DNA of 64,000 bases from Bradyrhizobium sp. Lineage in GTDB: Bacteria > Pseudomonadota > Alphaproteobacteria > Rhizobiales > Xanthobacteraceae. The notes beneath the pieces were generated by a model. It searched no databases. It saw nothing but the letters and a program-made list of their open reading frames with translations, and was not told the origin of the DNA. Position 1 is the first letter of the stretch, and each line of letters starts with the position of its first letter. Positions 43,211 to 51,484 of the stretch are shown piece after piece. The translations under genes and the position numbers were made by a program. The stretch spans positions 1 to 64,000 of the forward strand of contig NZ_JAURXB010000295.1 in NCBI RefSeq assembly GCF_030654605.1, given 5' to 3'.

Positions 43211-43672
43211 ATGGGAAAGACCAGAAAACTCTTCACCATCGGCTACGAGCAGGCGGCATCCAAAGCCGTGCTCGACGAACTCGAGCAGGCCGGCGTCAAA
43301 TTGCTGGTGGACGTGCGCGCGGTAGCGGCGTCCCGCCGCCCCGGCTTTTCCAAGAACCAGCTGGCAGCCGGGCTCGACGCGCGCGGCATCTCCTACCTGC
43401 ATTTGCGCGGGCTCGGCACCCCGAAGGACGGCCGCGAGGCCGCGCGCAGCGGCCAGTTCGGCGCGCTGCACAAGATCTACGCCAAACACCTGAAGACGCC
43501 GCAGGCGCGGGAAGAACTCGACGAGTTGTCCGCGCTGGTCAGGCAGGCCGGCCCGGTCTGCATCCTCTGCTACGAGCGCGATCACCGCGAATGCCACCGA
43601 CAGTGGATCGCGGAGATCATCGAGCAGCGTGACGGGATGAAGGTGGAGAATCTGGCGGCGAAGCAGGTGTAG
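43211..43672 (+). CDS. DUF488 family protein
   Basis: 153 residues. Hallmarks are FTIGYEQAASKAVLDELEQA, LLVDVRAVAASRRPGFSK, YLHLRGLGTPK and a conserved C-terminal ILCYERDHRECHRQWIAEII with Cys and His residues that could bind metal. Uncharacterised biochemically. It probably forms an operon with the DUF72 gene 13 bases upstream. A family D palindrome follows 16 bases after its stop. Confidence 0.92.
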   Translation: MGKTRKLFTIGYEQAASKAVLDELEQAGVKLLVDVRAVAASRRPGFSKNQLAAGLDARGISYLHLRGLGTPKDGREAARSGQFGALHKIYAKHLKTPQAREELDELSALVRQAGPVCILCYERDHRECHRQWIAEIIEQRDGMKVENLAAKQV

Positions 43673-43688
43673 AGGATCGTCCAATTCT

Positions 43689-43819
43689 CGTCGTCCCGGC
43701 CAAGCGAGCGCTGAGCCGGGACCCATACACCGTGTACTGTCGGCGAGAATGCAGGCGTTTGAGACCTTTTGAAAGCATCACCGCCACGGCGTATGGTTCC
43801 CCGCTTTCGCGGGGACGAC
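43689..43819. repeat. Palindromic intergenic element, family D (copy 2)
   Basis: GTCGTCCCGGCCAAGCGAGC...GGGACCCATACACCGTG pairs with CACGGCGTATGGTTCCCCGC...GCGGGGACGAC. It lies between the convergent DUF488 and cyclase genes. Confidence 0.85.
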
Positions 43820-43870
43820 ACCTAATTCTTCCTCACCACTGGATCCGATAGTGCGCCGCTACGTTCGACC

Positions 43871-45190
43871 TCACCCCAATTGCCACACCGTCATCGGCCG
43901 GTCGTAGCCGCGGATCGCGACCTCGCCGAGCGATATCGCATCGCCGCGGTCCTGATCCAGCGCCTCGTGAACGGCAGCCGAGATCAGGAACTGGGAATTG
44001 AATTCCTTGTTGAGCGCTTCCAGCCGGGCCGCGAAATTCACGGTGTCGCCGATCACGGTGTATTCCTTGCGCCGCGCCGAGCCGATATTGCCGGCGACGA
44101 CGTCGCCGACGTGAATGCCGATGCCGATGCGCAGCGGCCAGCTGGCTTCCCGGTTGGCGCGTTCGTTGGCCTCCAGCATTTCGCGGGCCGCCGCGACCGC
44201 GTGGCGCGCCGGGTGAGGCGCATCGAGCGGCGCGCCGAACAGCGCCAGAAAGCCGTCTCCGAGAAACTTGTTCACGATGCCGCCATGGCGGTCGAGGATC
44301 TCGACCAGCGTCGCGAACGCGCCGTCGAGCCGGTCCACCACCTCCCGCGGCGTGCGGGTGCTGGCGCCGGCGGTGAAACTGCGGAAGTCGACGAACATGA
44401 CCGCGACCCGGCGAATTTCGCTGTCGGTGCTCTTGCCTTCCGCCATCAGCCGCTCGACCACCTGGGGCGAGACGTGCTGGCCGAACAGATTGGTGATGCG
44501 GTCGCGCGCGGTCGCGGCCATGATGCTGGCCTCGAACTGGCGGCGCAATTGCATGCCGACCGCGCCGGCCAGCATGCCGCAGACCAGCAGGATCAGGCTG
44601 CGCGCGGCGTGATAATACAAACTGGGCTCGGGATCGACGGGGCCGGCGCCGGCGGGATGATAGAACACCGCCATGCAAAACAGCTGCACCGCGGCAACGA
44701 CGCCGGTGAAAGTCGAGAGCCAGAAATCCAGCCGCAACGTCGACAGGATGATGAAGATGAAATAGGTCATCGGCATCACGAAGCCAAGCGCCTCGACCGC
44801 CCCCATGCTGTTGATGTGCAGCGCCAGCCCGATCGTCGGGATCGACGTTTCGATCAGTGCGCCGATATACGGCCTGACCACGGGGACGTCGTGATCCAGC
44901 CTGAGATCCCGACTGACGACCGCATGCACCGTCAATTCGAACAGGATGAACGGAATGATGATCGCATAGAGATAGGCCGGTCTGAGATTGCCGTGCCAGA
45001 CGCGACTCACCGCCTCGGGCGCGAGCAGGTTGACGGCCCCGAGCACGATGCCGAGCAGCACCGTCGTCGCGATGAGCGCCTTGACGCGGATCAGCTCGGT
45101 CCGCATCATCTCCCGCGTCAGCTCGCGGTGGAAGTCAGCCGATACCGCCGCGTCCTGCCCGACCTTCTTCTTGCCCCAGAACTCAGCCAT
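43871..45190 (-). CDS. Membrane-bound class III adenylate/guanylate cyclase
   Basis: Signalling enzyme of 439 residues making cAMP or cGMP. Residues 40-235 contain about six transmembrane helices. The catalytic domain follows a short linker (RDRITNLFGQHVSPQVVERL): first metal Asp in VAVMFVDFRSFTAG, the second in NKFLGDGFLALFGAP, substrate and transition-state residues in VGDVVAGNIGSARRKEY and VIGDTVNFAARLEAL. No CHASE2 domain is obvious. ATG 45190 follows AAGGAAAGTA. It lies alone between a palindrome and the ABC export operon. Confidence 0.94.
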   Translation of the reverse strand: MAEFWGKKKVGQDAAVSADFHRELTREMMRTELIRVKALIATTVLLGIVLGAVNLLAPEAVSRVWHGNLRPAYLYAIIIPFILFELTVHAVVSRDLRLDHDVPVVRPYIGALIETSIPTIGLALHINSMGAVEALGFVMPMTYFIFIILSTLRLDFWLSTFTGVVAAVQLFCMAVFYHPAGAGPVDPEPSLYYHAARSLILLVCGMLAGAVGMQLRRQFEASIMAATARDRITNLFGQHVSPQVVERLMAEGKSTDSEIRRVAVMFVDFRSFTAGASTRTPREVVDRLDGAFATLVEILDRHGGIVNKFLGDGFLALFGAPLDAPHPARHAVAAAREMLEANERANREASWPLRIGIGIHVGDVVAGNIGSARRKEYTVIGDTVNFAARLEALNKEFNSQFLISAAVHEALDQDRGDAISLGEVAIRGYDRPMTVWQLG

Positions 45191-45253
45191 TACTTTCCTT
45201 GCGCGCCCGGGTCCGTCGCTGACGCACCCCCGGATTGACGCCGCCTATATGCC

Positions 45254-46414
45254 TCAATCCAGCGTGCGACGGAAGCGCATCACCGCGATCGTCATCGCCA
45301 GCAGCATCAGGGCCAGCAGGGCGATCGCATCATATTGCAGGTTCGGCAGCGTCGCGCCCTTCAGCATGATGGCGCGGACGATCCTCAGGTAATGCGTCAG
45401 CGGCAGGCCTTCGCCGATATATTGCGCCCAGACCGGCATGCCGGCGAATGGAAACATGAAGCCCGACAACAGGATGCTCGGCAGGAAGAACATGATCGAC
45501 ATCTGCATCGCCTGAAGCTGGTTCTGCGCGATGGTCGAGAAGGTGTAGCCGATCGCGAGATTGGTGGTGATGAACAGCGTCGAGAGCAGCGCCAAAAGGG
45601 TCAGGCTGCCGTTGACGGGGACGCCGAACAACAGCACGCCGATGCCGATGATCAGGATGGCCTGGATGAAGCCGACCAGCACGTAAGGCAGGATCTTGCC
45701 GAGCATCACTTCGACCGGCGTGATCGGCATCGACAGCAGGCTCTCCATGGTGCCGCGCTCGATCTCGCGCGTCACCGAAAGCGCCGTAAAGATCAGCATG
45801 GTCATGGTCAGGATGGTGCCGACCAGCCCGGGCACGATGTTCAGCCGCGACGACGCCGCCGGGTTGTAACGGGCATGGGTGCGGATCTCGAACGGCAACG
45901 CCACGGGATCGCCGATGTGGAGGTCGTGCTGCAGCGCCGTCTGCACCACCATGCCGAGCGCCGACATCGCCGAGCCGGCCGCGACCGGATCGGTGGCGTC
46001 GGCAGCGACCAATAGCGCCGGACGGTCGCCGCGCCGCACCGCGCGCTCGAAGCCGCGCGGGATTTCCACGCCGAACAGCACCTTGCCCGACAGCAGGAGA
46101 TCGTCGAATTCCTGCACCGTGTGCACCTCGCGGGTGAAGCGGAAATAGGCGGTGTTCTCCATCGCCTTCAGGATCGAACGCGCGAGATCGCTGTCCTCCT
46201 GCAGCAGCACCGCGGTCGGCAGATGGCGCGGCGTGGTGTTGATGGCAAAGCCGAACAGCAGCAGCTGCATCACCGGAATCATCACGATCATCGCGAACGA
46301 GACGCGGTCGCGCCGGAGCTGGATGAATTCCTTGACCACCATGGCATAGCTGCGCCGCCAGAATCCGAACGGCGGGTCCCTGGCGTCACGGCTGTGGTCT
46401 GACGGGACGCTCAC
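45254..46414 (-). CDS. ABC-2 type transporter permease (YhhJ/YbhR-like)
   Basis: Membrane subunit of a drug/lipid-type ABC exporter, 386 residues. The first helix (FAMIVMIPVMQLLLFGFAIN) is followed by a large periplasmic domain (about 50-180) and five C-terminal helices, with REIERGTMESLLSMPITPVE as the coupling segment. The start codon overlaps the ATPase stop by four bases (ATGA). It is the last gene of the TetR-HlyD-ATPase-permease operon. A second permease is often present in such systems; only one is found here. Confidence 0.93.
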   Translation of the reverse strand: MSVPSDHSRDARDPPFGFWRRSYAMVVKEFIQLRRDRVSFAMIVMIPVMQLLLFGFAINTTPRHLPTAVLLQEDSDLARSILKAMENTAYFRFTREVHTVQEFDDLLLSGKVLFGVEIPRGFERAVRRGDRPALLVAADATDPVAAGSAMSALGMVVQTALQHDLHIGDPVALPFEIRTHARYNPAASSRLNIVPGLVGTILTMTMLIFTALSVTREIERGTMESLLSMPITPVEVMLGKILPYVLVGFIQAILIIGIGVLLFGVPVNGSLTLLALLSTLFITTNLAIGYTFSTIAQNQLQAMQMSIMFFLPSILLSGFMFPFAGMPVWAQYIGEGLPLTHYLRIVRAIMLKGATLPNLQYDAIALLALMLLAMTIAVMRFRRTLD

Positions 46415-47367
46415 TGGAAATTATCCGTAGCCCGGGTCATCAGTTCGATGAAGACGTCTTCCAGCGACGGCTCGCCGTGCTGCCAGCGAACCCCCTCGCG
46501 GTCGCGGTACGGCGCGATGGCGGCTTCCATCGCCGCTCTGTCGCGGCCGGAGACATGCAGGGAGGTGCCGAACGGCGCCACCATGTCGATGCCGGGCTTG
46601 CCCGTGAGTTCGGCCGCCAGCGCGTTGAGGCCGTCGCCCGACACGGTCCAGGTCGACAGATCCGATGTGGCGATGACCTCGTCGACGGTGCCGTGCGCCA
46701 GCAGATGGCCATAGGCGATATAGGCGATCTCGTGGCAGCGCTCCGCCTCGTCCATGTAATGGGTGGAGACCAGCACGGTCAGCCCGTCCGCCGCCAGCGC
46801 ATGGATCTCGTTCCAGAAGTCGCGCCGTGCTTTCGGGTCGACGCCGGCGGTCGGCTCGTCCAGCAGCAACAGTTGCGGATTGGGCAGCGTGCAGGCGCCG
46901 AGCGCGAGGCGCTGCTTCCAGCCGCCGGAGAGATTGCCGGCGAGCTGTTCCTCGCGGCCATTGAGGCCGAGCCGCTTGATCATGTCGCGCGCCGTGCCCC
47001 GCGCATCGCGCACGCCGTAGAGCCTCGCGACGAATTCCAGGTTCTCGCGCACCGACAGATCCTGGTACAGCGAAAAGCGCTGCGTCATGTAGCCGACCTG
47101 GCGCTTGATCCTGTCGGCATCGCGGCGGATGTCGTAGCCGAGGCAGGTGCCCTCGCCGCTGTCGGGCGTCAGCAGGCCGCAGAGCATGCGGATGGTGGTG
47201 GTCTTGCCGCTGCCGTTGGGACCGAGGAAGCCGTAGATGGTGCCGCGTTTGACCTGCATCGAGAGGTCATGCACCACCTCGCGGCCGCCAAAGGATTTCG
47301 ACAGGCCGTGAACGTCGATCGCGATATCGGCGGCCAAGGCTCGTGCTGATGATGCTGCTGCTGTCAT
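46411..47367 (-). CDS. ABC exporter ATP-binding protein
   Basis: About 318 residues. A short Ala-rich leader precedes one nucleotide-binding domain: Walker A GPNGSGKTTTIR near 52, Q-loop QRFSLYQDL, signature LSGGWKQRLALG, Walker B LLLLDEPTAGVDPKARRDF, and H-loop STHYMDEAERC. A DrrA-like C-terminal domain follows. ATG 47367 overlaps the HlyD stop by four bases, and its own stop overlaps the permease start likewise. The upstream open frame is shadow sequence within the HlyD gene. Confidence 0.94.
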   Translation of the reverse strand: MTAAASSARALAADIAIDVHGLSKSFGGREVVHDLSMQVKRGTIYGFLGPNGSGKTTTIRMLCGLLTPDSGEGTCLGYDIRRDADRIKRQVGYMTQRFSLYQDLSVRENLEFVARLYGVRDARGTARDMIKRLGLNGREEQLAGNLSGGWKQRLALGACTLPNPQLLLLDEPTAGVDPKARRDFWNEIHALAADGLTVLVSTHYMDEAERCHEIAYIAYGHLLAHGTVDEVIATSDLSTWTVSGDGLNALAAELTGKPGIDMVAPFGTSLHVSGRDRAAMEAAIAPYRDREGVRWQHGEPSLEDVFIELMTRATDNFQ

Positions 47368-48152
47368 CGCTTGTCCGCTACCGGGGTCTTGACGCCTGGA
47401 AACACCGAGATCGGCTGGCCGACCCGCAGGGAGTCGGGTCGGTTCGGCCGCGCCTGGATCAGATAGACGAGCTTGCTGCGCTCCTCCAGGCTGTAGATCA
47501 CAGGCGGGGTGTATTCGGCCGCGGTGGCGATGAAGTAGATTTTCGCCGTGAGACCGGCGGCGCAATTGTCGCAGGTGACGCGGACCTCGTCGCCGACAGC
47601 GAGTTTCGGCAGATCCGTCTCCGGCACGAAGAACCGCAGCTTCATGTTGCCGGGCGGCATGATCGACAGCACCGGCCGCTGCGCCGGCACCATCTCGCCC
47701 TCGCGGAAATAGATCTGCTGAATGATGCCGCCGACCGGGGCAAAACCGCTGCGTCGCGCCAGCCGCGTCTGCGAGGTATTGACCCGCGCCTCCGCCACCC
47801 GCAGCGCCGACACCGCGGCATCGAAATTCGCCTGCGTGCCGGAACCGGTCCGGCTCAGGGAGGCGGCGCGGTCGTAGGTCTGCTGCGCGTTGGCGAGCGT
47901 GGCGTTCTGCTGGTTGAGGTCGGCCTTCTGCAGATCGTCATCGACCTCGTACAGCGGAGCGCCCTTCTTGACCTCGTCACCCTCGCGCACATTCAGCTTG
48001 ATCACGCGGCCGGATTCGTCGGGGCTGACGAAGATCATGTCGGCTTCGACCCAGCCCTGATAGCCGGGATTTTTCGCTTCCTTGCAGCCGGACAACGCGA
48101 CGGCAAGCGCCAGCATTGCGACAACAGGCAAATTCATTCGCGACGAGGTCAT
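47364..48152 (-). CDS. HlyD family periplasmic adaptor, lipoprotein
   Basis: Membrane-fusion protein of 262 residues linking the inner-membrane exporter to the outer membrane. The lipobox AVALSGC places lipidated Cys at 23. The biotinyl-lipoyl half motifs are SGRVIKLNVREGDEVKKGAP and PVGGIIQQIYFREGEMVPAQ, flanking a coiled-coil hairpin (about 70-130). ATG 48152 follows GGAGGAC and overlaps the TetR stop by four bases. This gene completes a compact tripartite efflux operon. Confidence 0.94.
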   Translation of the reverse strand: MTSSRMNLPVVAMLALAVALSGCKEAKNPGYQGWVEADMIFVSPDESGRVIKLNVREGDEVKKGAPLYEVDDDLQKADLNQQNATLANAQQTYDRAASLSRTGSGTQANFDAAVSALRVAEARVNTSQTRLARRSGFAPVGGIIQQIYFREGEMVPAQRPVLSIMPPGNMKLRFFVPETDLPKLAVGDEVRVTCDNCAAGLTAKIYFIATAAEYTPPVIYSLEERSKLVYLIQARPNRPDSLRVGQPISVFPGVKTPVADKR

Positions 48153-48859
48153 GTTGTCCTCCGTTCGCCGAAAATCAGATCGAGATGGACGCGAAACATC
48201 TCGGTCGCATCCAGCGGCGCGTGCCTCGCAAACAGGCTCTGCCAGATCACCGCGATCAGCGCCGGCGCCACCATGATCTGCGGAAAGCGCGCGAGGCTCT
48301 TGTGCCGGATCTCGCCACGCGCGATGCCGAGTTCGATCAGCGCGCGCATGCCGGCAAGGCCGCGCGACACCACTTCGCGGTAGTAGAAATCGGCGATCGC
48401 GGGAAAGCGGGGGCCTTCGGCGACGATCAGCCGCACGATGTCGCCGCGCCGCGTGCTGGCCACTTCCCGGATGAAATTCTCGGCAAAGCCTTCGACCATG
48501 TCGCGCACCGAGCCGCCTGATGGCGGCGGCGCGTGGAGCCGGTTGATCATCGGCACCAATGCGGTGCGGATCAGCTCCTCGAACATCGACTCCTTGTCCT
48601 TGAAATGCAGGTAGATGGTGCCCTTGGCGACGCCGGCCCTTTTGGCGACGTCGTCGAGCCGGGTGGCGGTAAATCCGCGCGCGATGAACTCGTCGAGCGC
48701 CGCCTCGACAATGGCCGCGCGCCGCTCCGCCGCGCGTTCCGCGCGGTTGGCCGGCGTTGTTGCGGCGACCGTCTTCGGCGTCGCAGCCGCCCCACCCGCA
48801 ACCCGACGGCTTCCAGTCGGTTTTGCCGGGATTTTGGTGCTGGAAGGTATCTTGCTCAT
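48149..48859 (-). CDS. TetR family transcriptional regulator of the efflux operon
   Basis: About 236 residues. An unusually long Ala/Thr/Pro-rich N-terminal tail (about 45 residues) precedes the TetR DNA-binding domain: AIVEAALDEFIARGFTATRL, DDVAKRAGVAKGTIYLHFKD. The ligand domain resembles the C-terminal TetR_C group of AcrR-like regulators. ATG 48859 is used; the only upstream start is TTG. Its ATG coincides with the predicted transcription start, so the message may be leaderless. It probably represses itself and the HlyD-ABC genes behind it through the palindrome at 48869-48888. Confidence 0.93.
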   Translation of the reverse strand: MSKIPSSTKIPAKPTGSRRVAGGAAATPKTVAATTPANRAERAAERRAAIVEAALDEFIARGFTATRLDDVAKRAGVAKGTIYLHFKDKESMFEELIRTALVPMINRLHAPPPSGGSVRDMVEGFAENFIREVASTRRGDIVRLIVAEGPRFPAIADFYYREVVSRGLAGMRALIELGIARGEIRHKSLARFPQIMVAPALIAVIWQSLFARHAPLDATEMFRVHLDLIFGERRTT

Positions 48860-48865
48860 AGTCAA

Positions 48866-48894
48866 ACTATGACTGACCAGTCAGTCATTGTCAA
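48866..48894 (-). promoter_or_regulatory. Promoter with embedded TetR operator for the efflux operon
   Basis: On the minus strand a perfect -35 TTGACA (48894-48889), a 17-base spacer and a -10 CATAGT (48871-48866). The spacer is filled by a near-perfect 20-bp palindrome (48888-48869, ATGACTGACT / GGTCAGTCAT), a typical TetR-family operator. The predicted +1 is position 48859, the A of the TetR ATG. Confidence 0.75.
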
Positions 48895-48976
48895 TTTCGA
48901 TTGAAGAGCTTAAATTCACGAGCGCGTGAGTAGAACAGCACCTTAGATCGGGGCTCGACCTACCAGCGCGGCGCCG

Positions 48977-50257
48977 CTAGAGGCATTTGCGGATATAGGG
49001 CCGGTTGATTTCCCAGAGTTCGTCGAGCAGATGACGCGCCGCATCCGCGGAATTGACCACGGGATCGATCAGCAGCGCCTGCAGCGCCATCTCCTTCGAG
49101 GCATGTACCGCCGCCTCGACCGCGAGCTGCTGCACGTTGACCTGAACCGCCATGAGCTTTGCGACCGCGTCGGGCAACGGGCCCAGCGAAACCGGATGAA
49201 TGCCCGCAACGTCAGCCATCACAGGAACTTCCACCGCGGCGCTGGCGGCAAGGTTTGGAATGGTCTTTTGATTGTAGACCACGCCGGATTCGATCAGTTG
49301 CTTGCGGTCATGCAGCACCGCCGCAATCACGGCGACGGCGCGCTCGCCCGATGGCGTCAGCCACCACCACGGGATCTCCGCTTTTCCCGCCAGCACGTCG
49401 TCGATGGTTTTTTCCGTTTTCGCCCGCTCGCCTTCGTCCCATTCGAAATTGTAGCCGCCCTCGCCGGCTTCCCAGCCATACGCCATGTATTCGCCGACAT
49501 GGCCGTCGCCGCAGCCGAGCCAGTAGCCGAAGGCGCGGAACAGGTTGCGCGACAGCGGCGAGACCTTCGGGTCGTAGTCTCTCTCCTTTTCACGCAAGCG
49601 CGGATAGAGGTCGGCGCCGGTCGCGCGATCGCGGATCTGGGTCAGGCACTGGAAGTGATTGAGGCCGGCGCCCCACACCTCCACCTGTTCCCCGGGCAGC
49701 CCGAGAATGGTGGCGACCGCATCGCGCGCCATGAAAATTCCGTGGCACAGGCCGATGGTGCGGATCCTGCTGTATTGCCCGAGCGCCAGCACGATGCGGC
49801 TTTCCGGATTGGAAAAATTGATGAACAGCGCCTGCGGGCAGCGCCGCTCCATCTCGCGCACGAAATCGAAAACCATCGGCAGGGTGCGCAGGGTGAAGAA
49901 CAGCCCGCCCGGGCCGCCATTCTCGCCCAGGGTATGGCGGATGCCATATTTGCGCGGCACCTCCCAGTCGAGCTTCCAGAGCCGGTTGCGGTCGATGACG
50001 GTCGAGTGGATGACGAACGCCGCGCCATCGAGAGCAGTCCGCCAGTCGGTGGTGGACTCGATCTTCAACCCCGCGCCCGATTTGTCGTTGAGCAGTCTCG
50101 CCAGCCGCTCGGCCCGCGCCAGCCGGTCGGCATTCCTGCCGACCAGCACCAGGGTGCTGCCGGCCAGATCATGGCTGGAGAACAGGTCCCGGAACATGCT
50201 GATGCCGAACGAGGCGCTGCTGGCGCCGAGAAAGACGATTTTGGTCACCGCAGTCAT
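48977..50257 (-). CDS. Glycoside hydrolase family 4 protein (alpha-glucosidase/galactosidase type)
   Basis: NAD+- and Mn2+-dependent glycosidase of about 426 residues that works by oxidation-elimination. The Rossmann start is TKIVFLGASSASFGISMFRD. The metal-binding Cys and His are in IGLCHGIF (near 180) and GAGLNHFQCLT (near 206), with INFSNPESRIV and NGGPGGLFFTLRTLP as further family motifs. ATG 50257 follows GGGGAACG. Sugar specificity cannot be told from motifs. It is preceded, 90 bases up, by a DUF2000 gene on the same strand. Confidence 0.92.
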   Translation of the reverse strand: MTAVTKIVFLGASSASFGISMFRDLFSSHDLAGSTLVLVGRNADRLARAERLARLLNDKSGAGLKIESTTDWRTALDGAAFVIHSTVIDRNRLWKLDWEVPRKYGIRHTLGENGGPGGLFFTLRTLPMVFDFVREMERRCPQALFINFSNPESRIVLALGQYSRIRTIGLCHGIFMARDAVATILGLPGEQVEVWGAGLNHFQCLTQIRDRATGADLYPRLREKERDYDPKVSPLSRNLFRAFGYWLGCGDGHVGEYMAYGWEAGEGGYNFEWDEGERAKTEKTIDDVLAGKAEIPWWWLTPSGERAVAVIAAVLHDRKQLIESGVVYNQKTIPNLAASAAVEVPVMADVAGIHPVSLGPLPDAVAKLMAVQVNVQQLAVEAAVHASKEMALQALLIDPVVNSADAARHLLDELWEINRPYIRKCL

Positions 50258-50347
50258 GTTCGTTCCCCCAACCCCGAACTGCCAGCCGTTCAGACCGGTC
50301 CAGTCCATCCAGTACGGCACAGGACGGCGGCGTCGGCTTGATCTGGA

Positions 50348-50758
50348 TCAGCTGTGAAACTTCAACCCGTCGAGGATCTTGTCGATTACCTTGCGCTCGG
50401 CACGCATGGCCAGCCCGACCAGGTTGAGATCGGCGCGGATCACCGCCCTCACCGCTTCGCGGTTGGCAGCGTCATGCGTGGTCCTGAACATGTCCTCGGT
50501 ATAGACCGCCGGCTTGACGTTGCGCGCCAGCGCGCGTTCGAGCGCGCGGGAAAGCTGCGGCCGGTCGGCGCCGTAGATCAGGATCGGCTGGCCGATCAGC
50601 GCCAGATAGGGCGTGCCCGAACCGTCGGCATAGGGCTCGCCGATGCATTCGGGAAAGGCGGCGGCAATGCCCGAGGTCAGAAATGCCGCGACGTTCAGCT
50701 TCTGCCACGCCTCGAGATCGGTCCGGATCACGACCGCGATCTTGGTGTCGAATTGCAT
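50348..50758 (-). CDS. DUF2000 family protein
   Basis: 136 residues, cytoplasmic, function unknown. The fold resembles peptidyl-tRNA hydrolase 2, as DUF2000 proteins do. Recognisable segments are FDTKIAVVIRTDLEAWQKLN at the start, FLTSGIAAAFP, GQPILIYGADRPQLSRALER and a C-terminal LNLVGLAMRAERKVIDKIL. ATG 50758 follows GAGGATACTCC, just outside the family H element. Confidence 0.85.
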   Translation of the reverse strand: MQFDTKIAVVIRTDLEAWQKLNVAAFLTSGIAAAFPECIGEPYADGSGTPYLALIGQPILIYGADRPQLSRALERALARNVKPAVYTEDMFRTTHDAANREAVRAVIRADLNLVGLAMRAERKVIDKILDGLKFHS

Positions 50759-50771
50759 GGAGTATCCTCAG

Positions 50772-50876
50772 CGTCATTCCGGGGCGATGCGAAAGCATCG
50801 AACCCGGAATCTCGAGGTTCCCCGGTGCGCAATTGCGCACCTTAGGTCTGGTCCTTCGGACCATCCCGGAACGACG
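50772..50876. repeat. Palindromic intergenic element, family H (single copy here)
   Basis: GCGTCATTCCGGGGCGATGC ... CCATCCCGGAACGAC with inner stems GCGATGCGAAAGCATCG, GGTGCGCAATTGCGCACC and GGTCTGGTCCTTCGGACC. It lies between the DUF4189 stop and the DUF2000 start, within 14 bases of each. It has no relative elsewhere in the window. Confidence 0.85.
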
Positions 50877-50886
50877 GTGGTTGATT

Positions 50887-51279
50887 TCAGCCCCTGGCGT
50901 CGCAGGCCCAGGCGCGGATCACGCATTCCTTGCCGCCGAATTCGTAGCATTTTTTGGTCGCGGCGTTGAGCGAACTCGAAATCTTCGGCTTGACCGCGTA
51001 GCCATGGGCGCCGCAGGGGTTGGCCATGTCGACCGCGAACGCCGCGCAGGCGCGCTTCATGGTCACCGCGGTGCAGTCGCCTTTGCACTGCTTCAGCGCC
51101 GCGGCGCGGGCGGCGGCTTCCGCCGGGTAGTCGTAGGCCTGGCCATAGGCGCCGCATTTGCCGACCGCGAAGGCGCCGGCCGCCCGGCTTTCGGTAGCGA
51201 AGCGCGATGCGCCGACCACCAAAGTCAGCGCCAGAATGAACAGCGCACGGCGTTGCGCGACGACAGTCGAAACGATCAA
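50887..51279 (-). CDS. Exported DUF4189 protein, Cys-rich
   Basis: About 130 residues. I place the start at a TTG (51279) because GGGGAGGGGACC stands directly before it. This gives a signal peptide (LIVSTVVAQRRALFILALTL, cleavage SRA-AGA near 33). The mature part has eight Cys residues and the DUF4189 pattern FAVGKCGAYGQAYDYPAEAA, LKQCKGDCTAV, ANPCGAHGYAV. It is probably a small disulphide-bonded periplasmic protein of unknown role. Confidence 0.82.
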   Translation of the reverse strand: MIVSTVVAQRRALFILALTLVVGASRFATESRAAGAFAVGKCGAYGQAYDYPAEAAARAAALKQCKGDCTAVTMKRACAAFAVDMANPCGAHGYAVKPKISSSLNAATKKCYEFGGKECVIRAWACDARG

Positions 51280-51361
51280 GGTCCCCTCCCCCGAGGCAAT
51301 CCGGGGCAAATCTATCCGGGGGGAGTTTCAACTTGGTGAACGAGAGGTTGAATTCGGGGGC

Positions 51362-51482
51362 CGTAGGGTGGGCAAAGCTTCCGGGTCGCGCGAACGCGCG
51401 TCCCGGCGGCGTGCACACCAACATATGCGCGGCGGACGGATGGTGGGCACGGCGCGAAGGGTGCGCCTTTGCCCACCCTACG
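51362..51482. repeat. Palindromic intergenic element, family F (copy 2)
   Basis: CGTAGGGTGGGCAAAGCTTC ... ATGGTGGGCACGG ... CTTTGCCCACCCTACG. The outer arms match 33575-33692, though the centre differs. It lies between the MocA-like stop (2 bases away) and the DUF4189 start. Confidence 0.9.
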
Positions 51483-51484
51483 TT

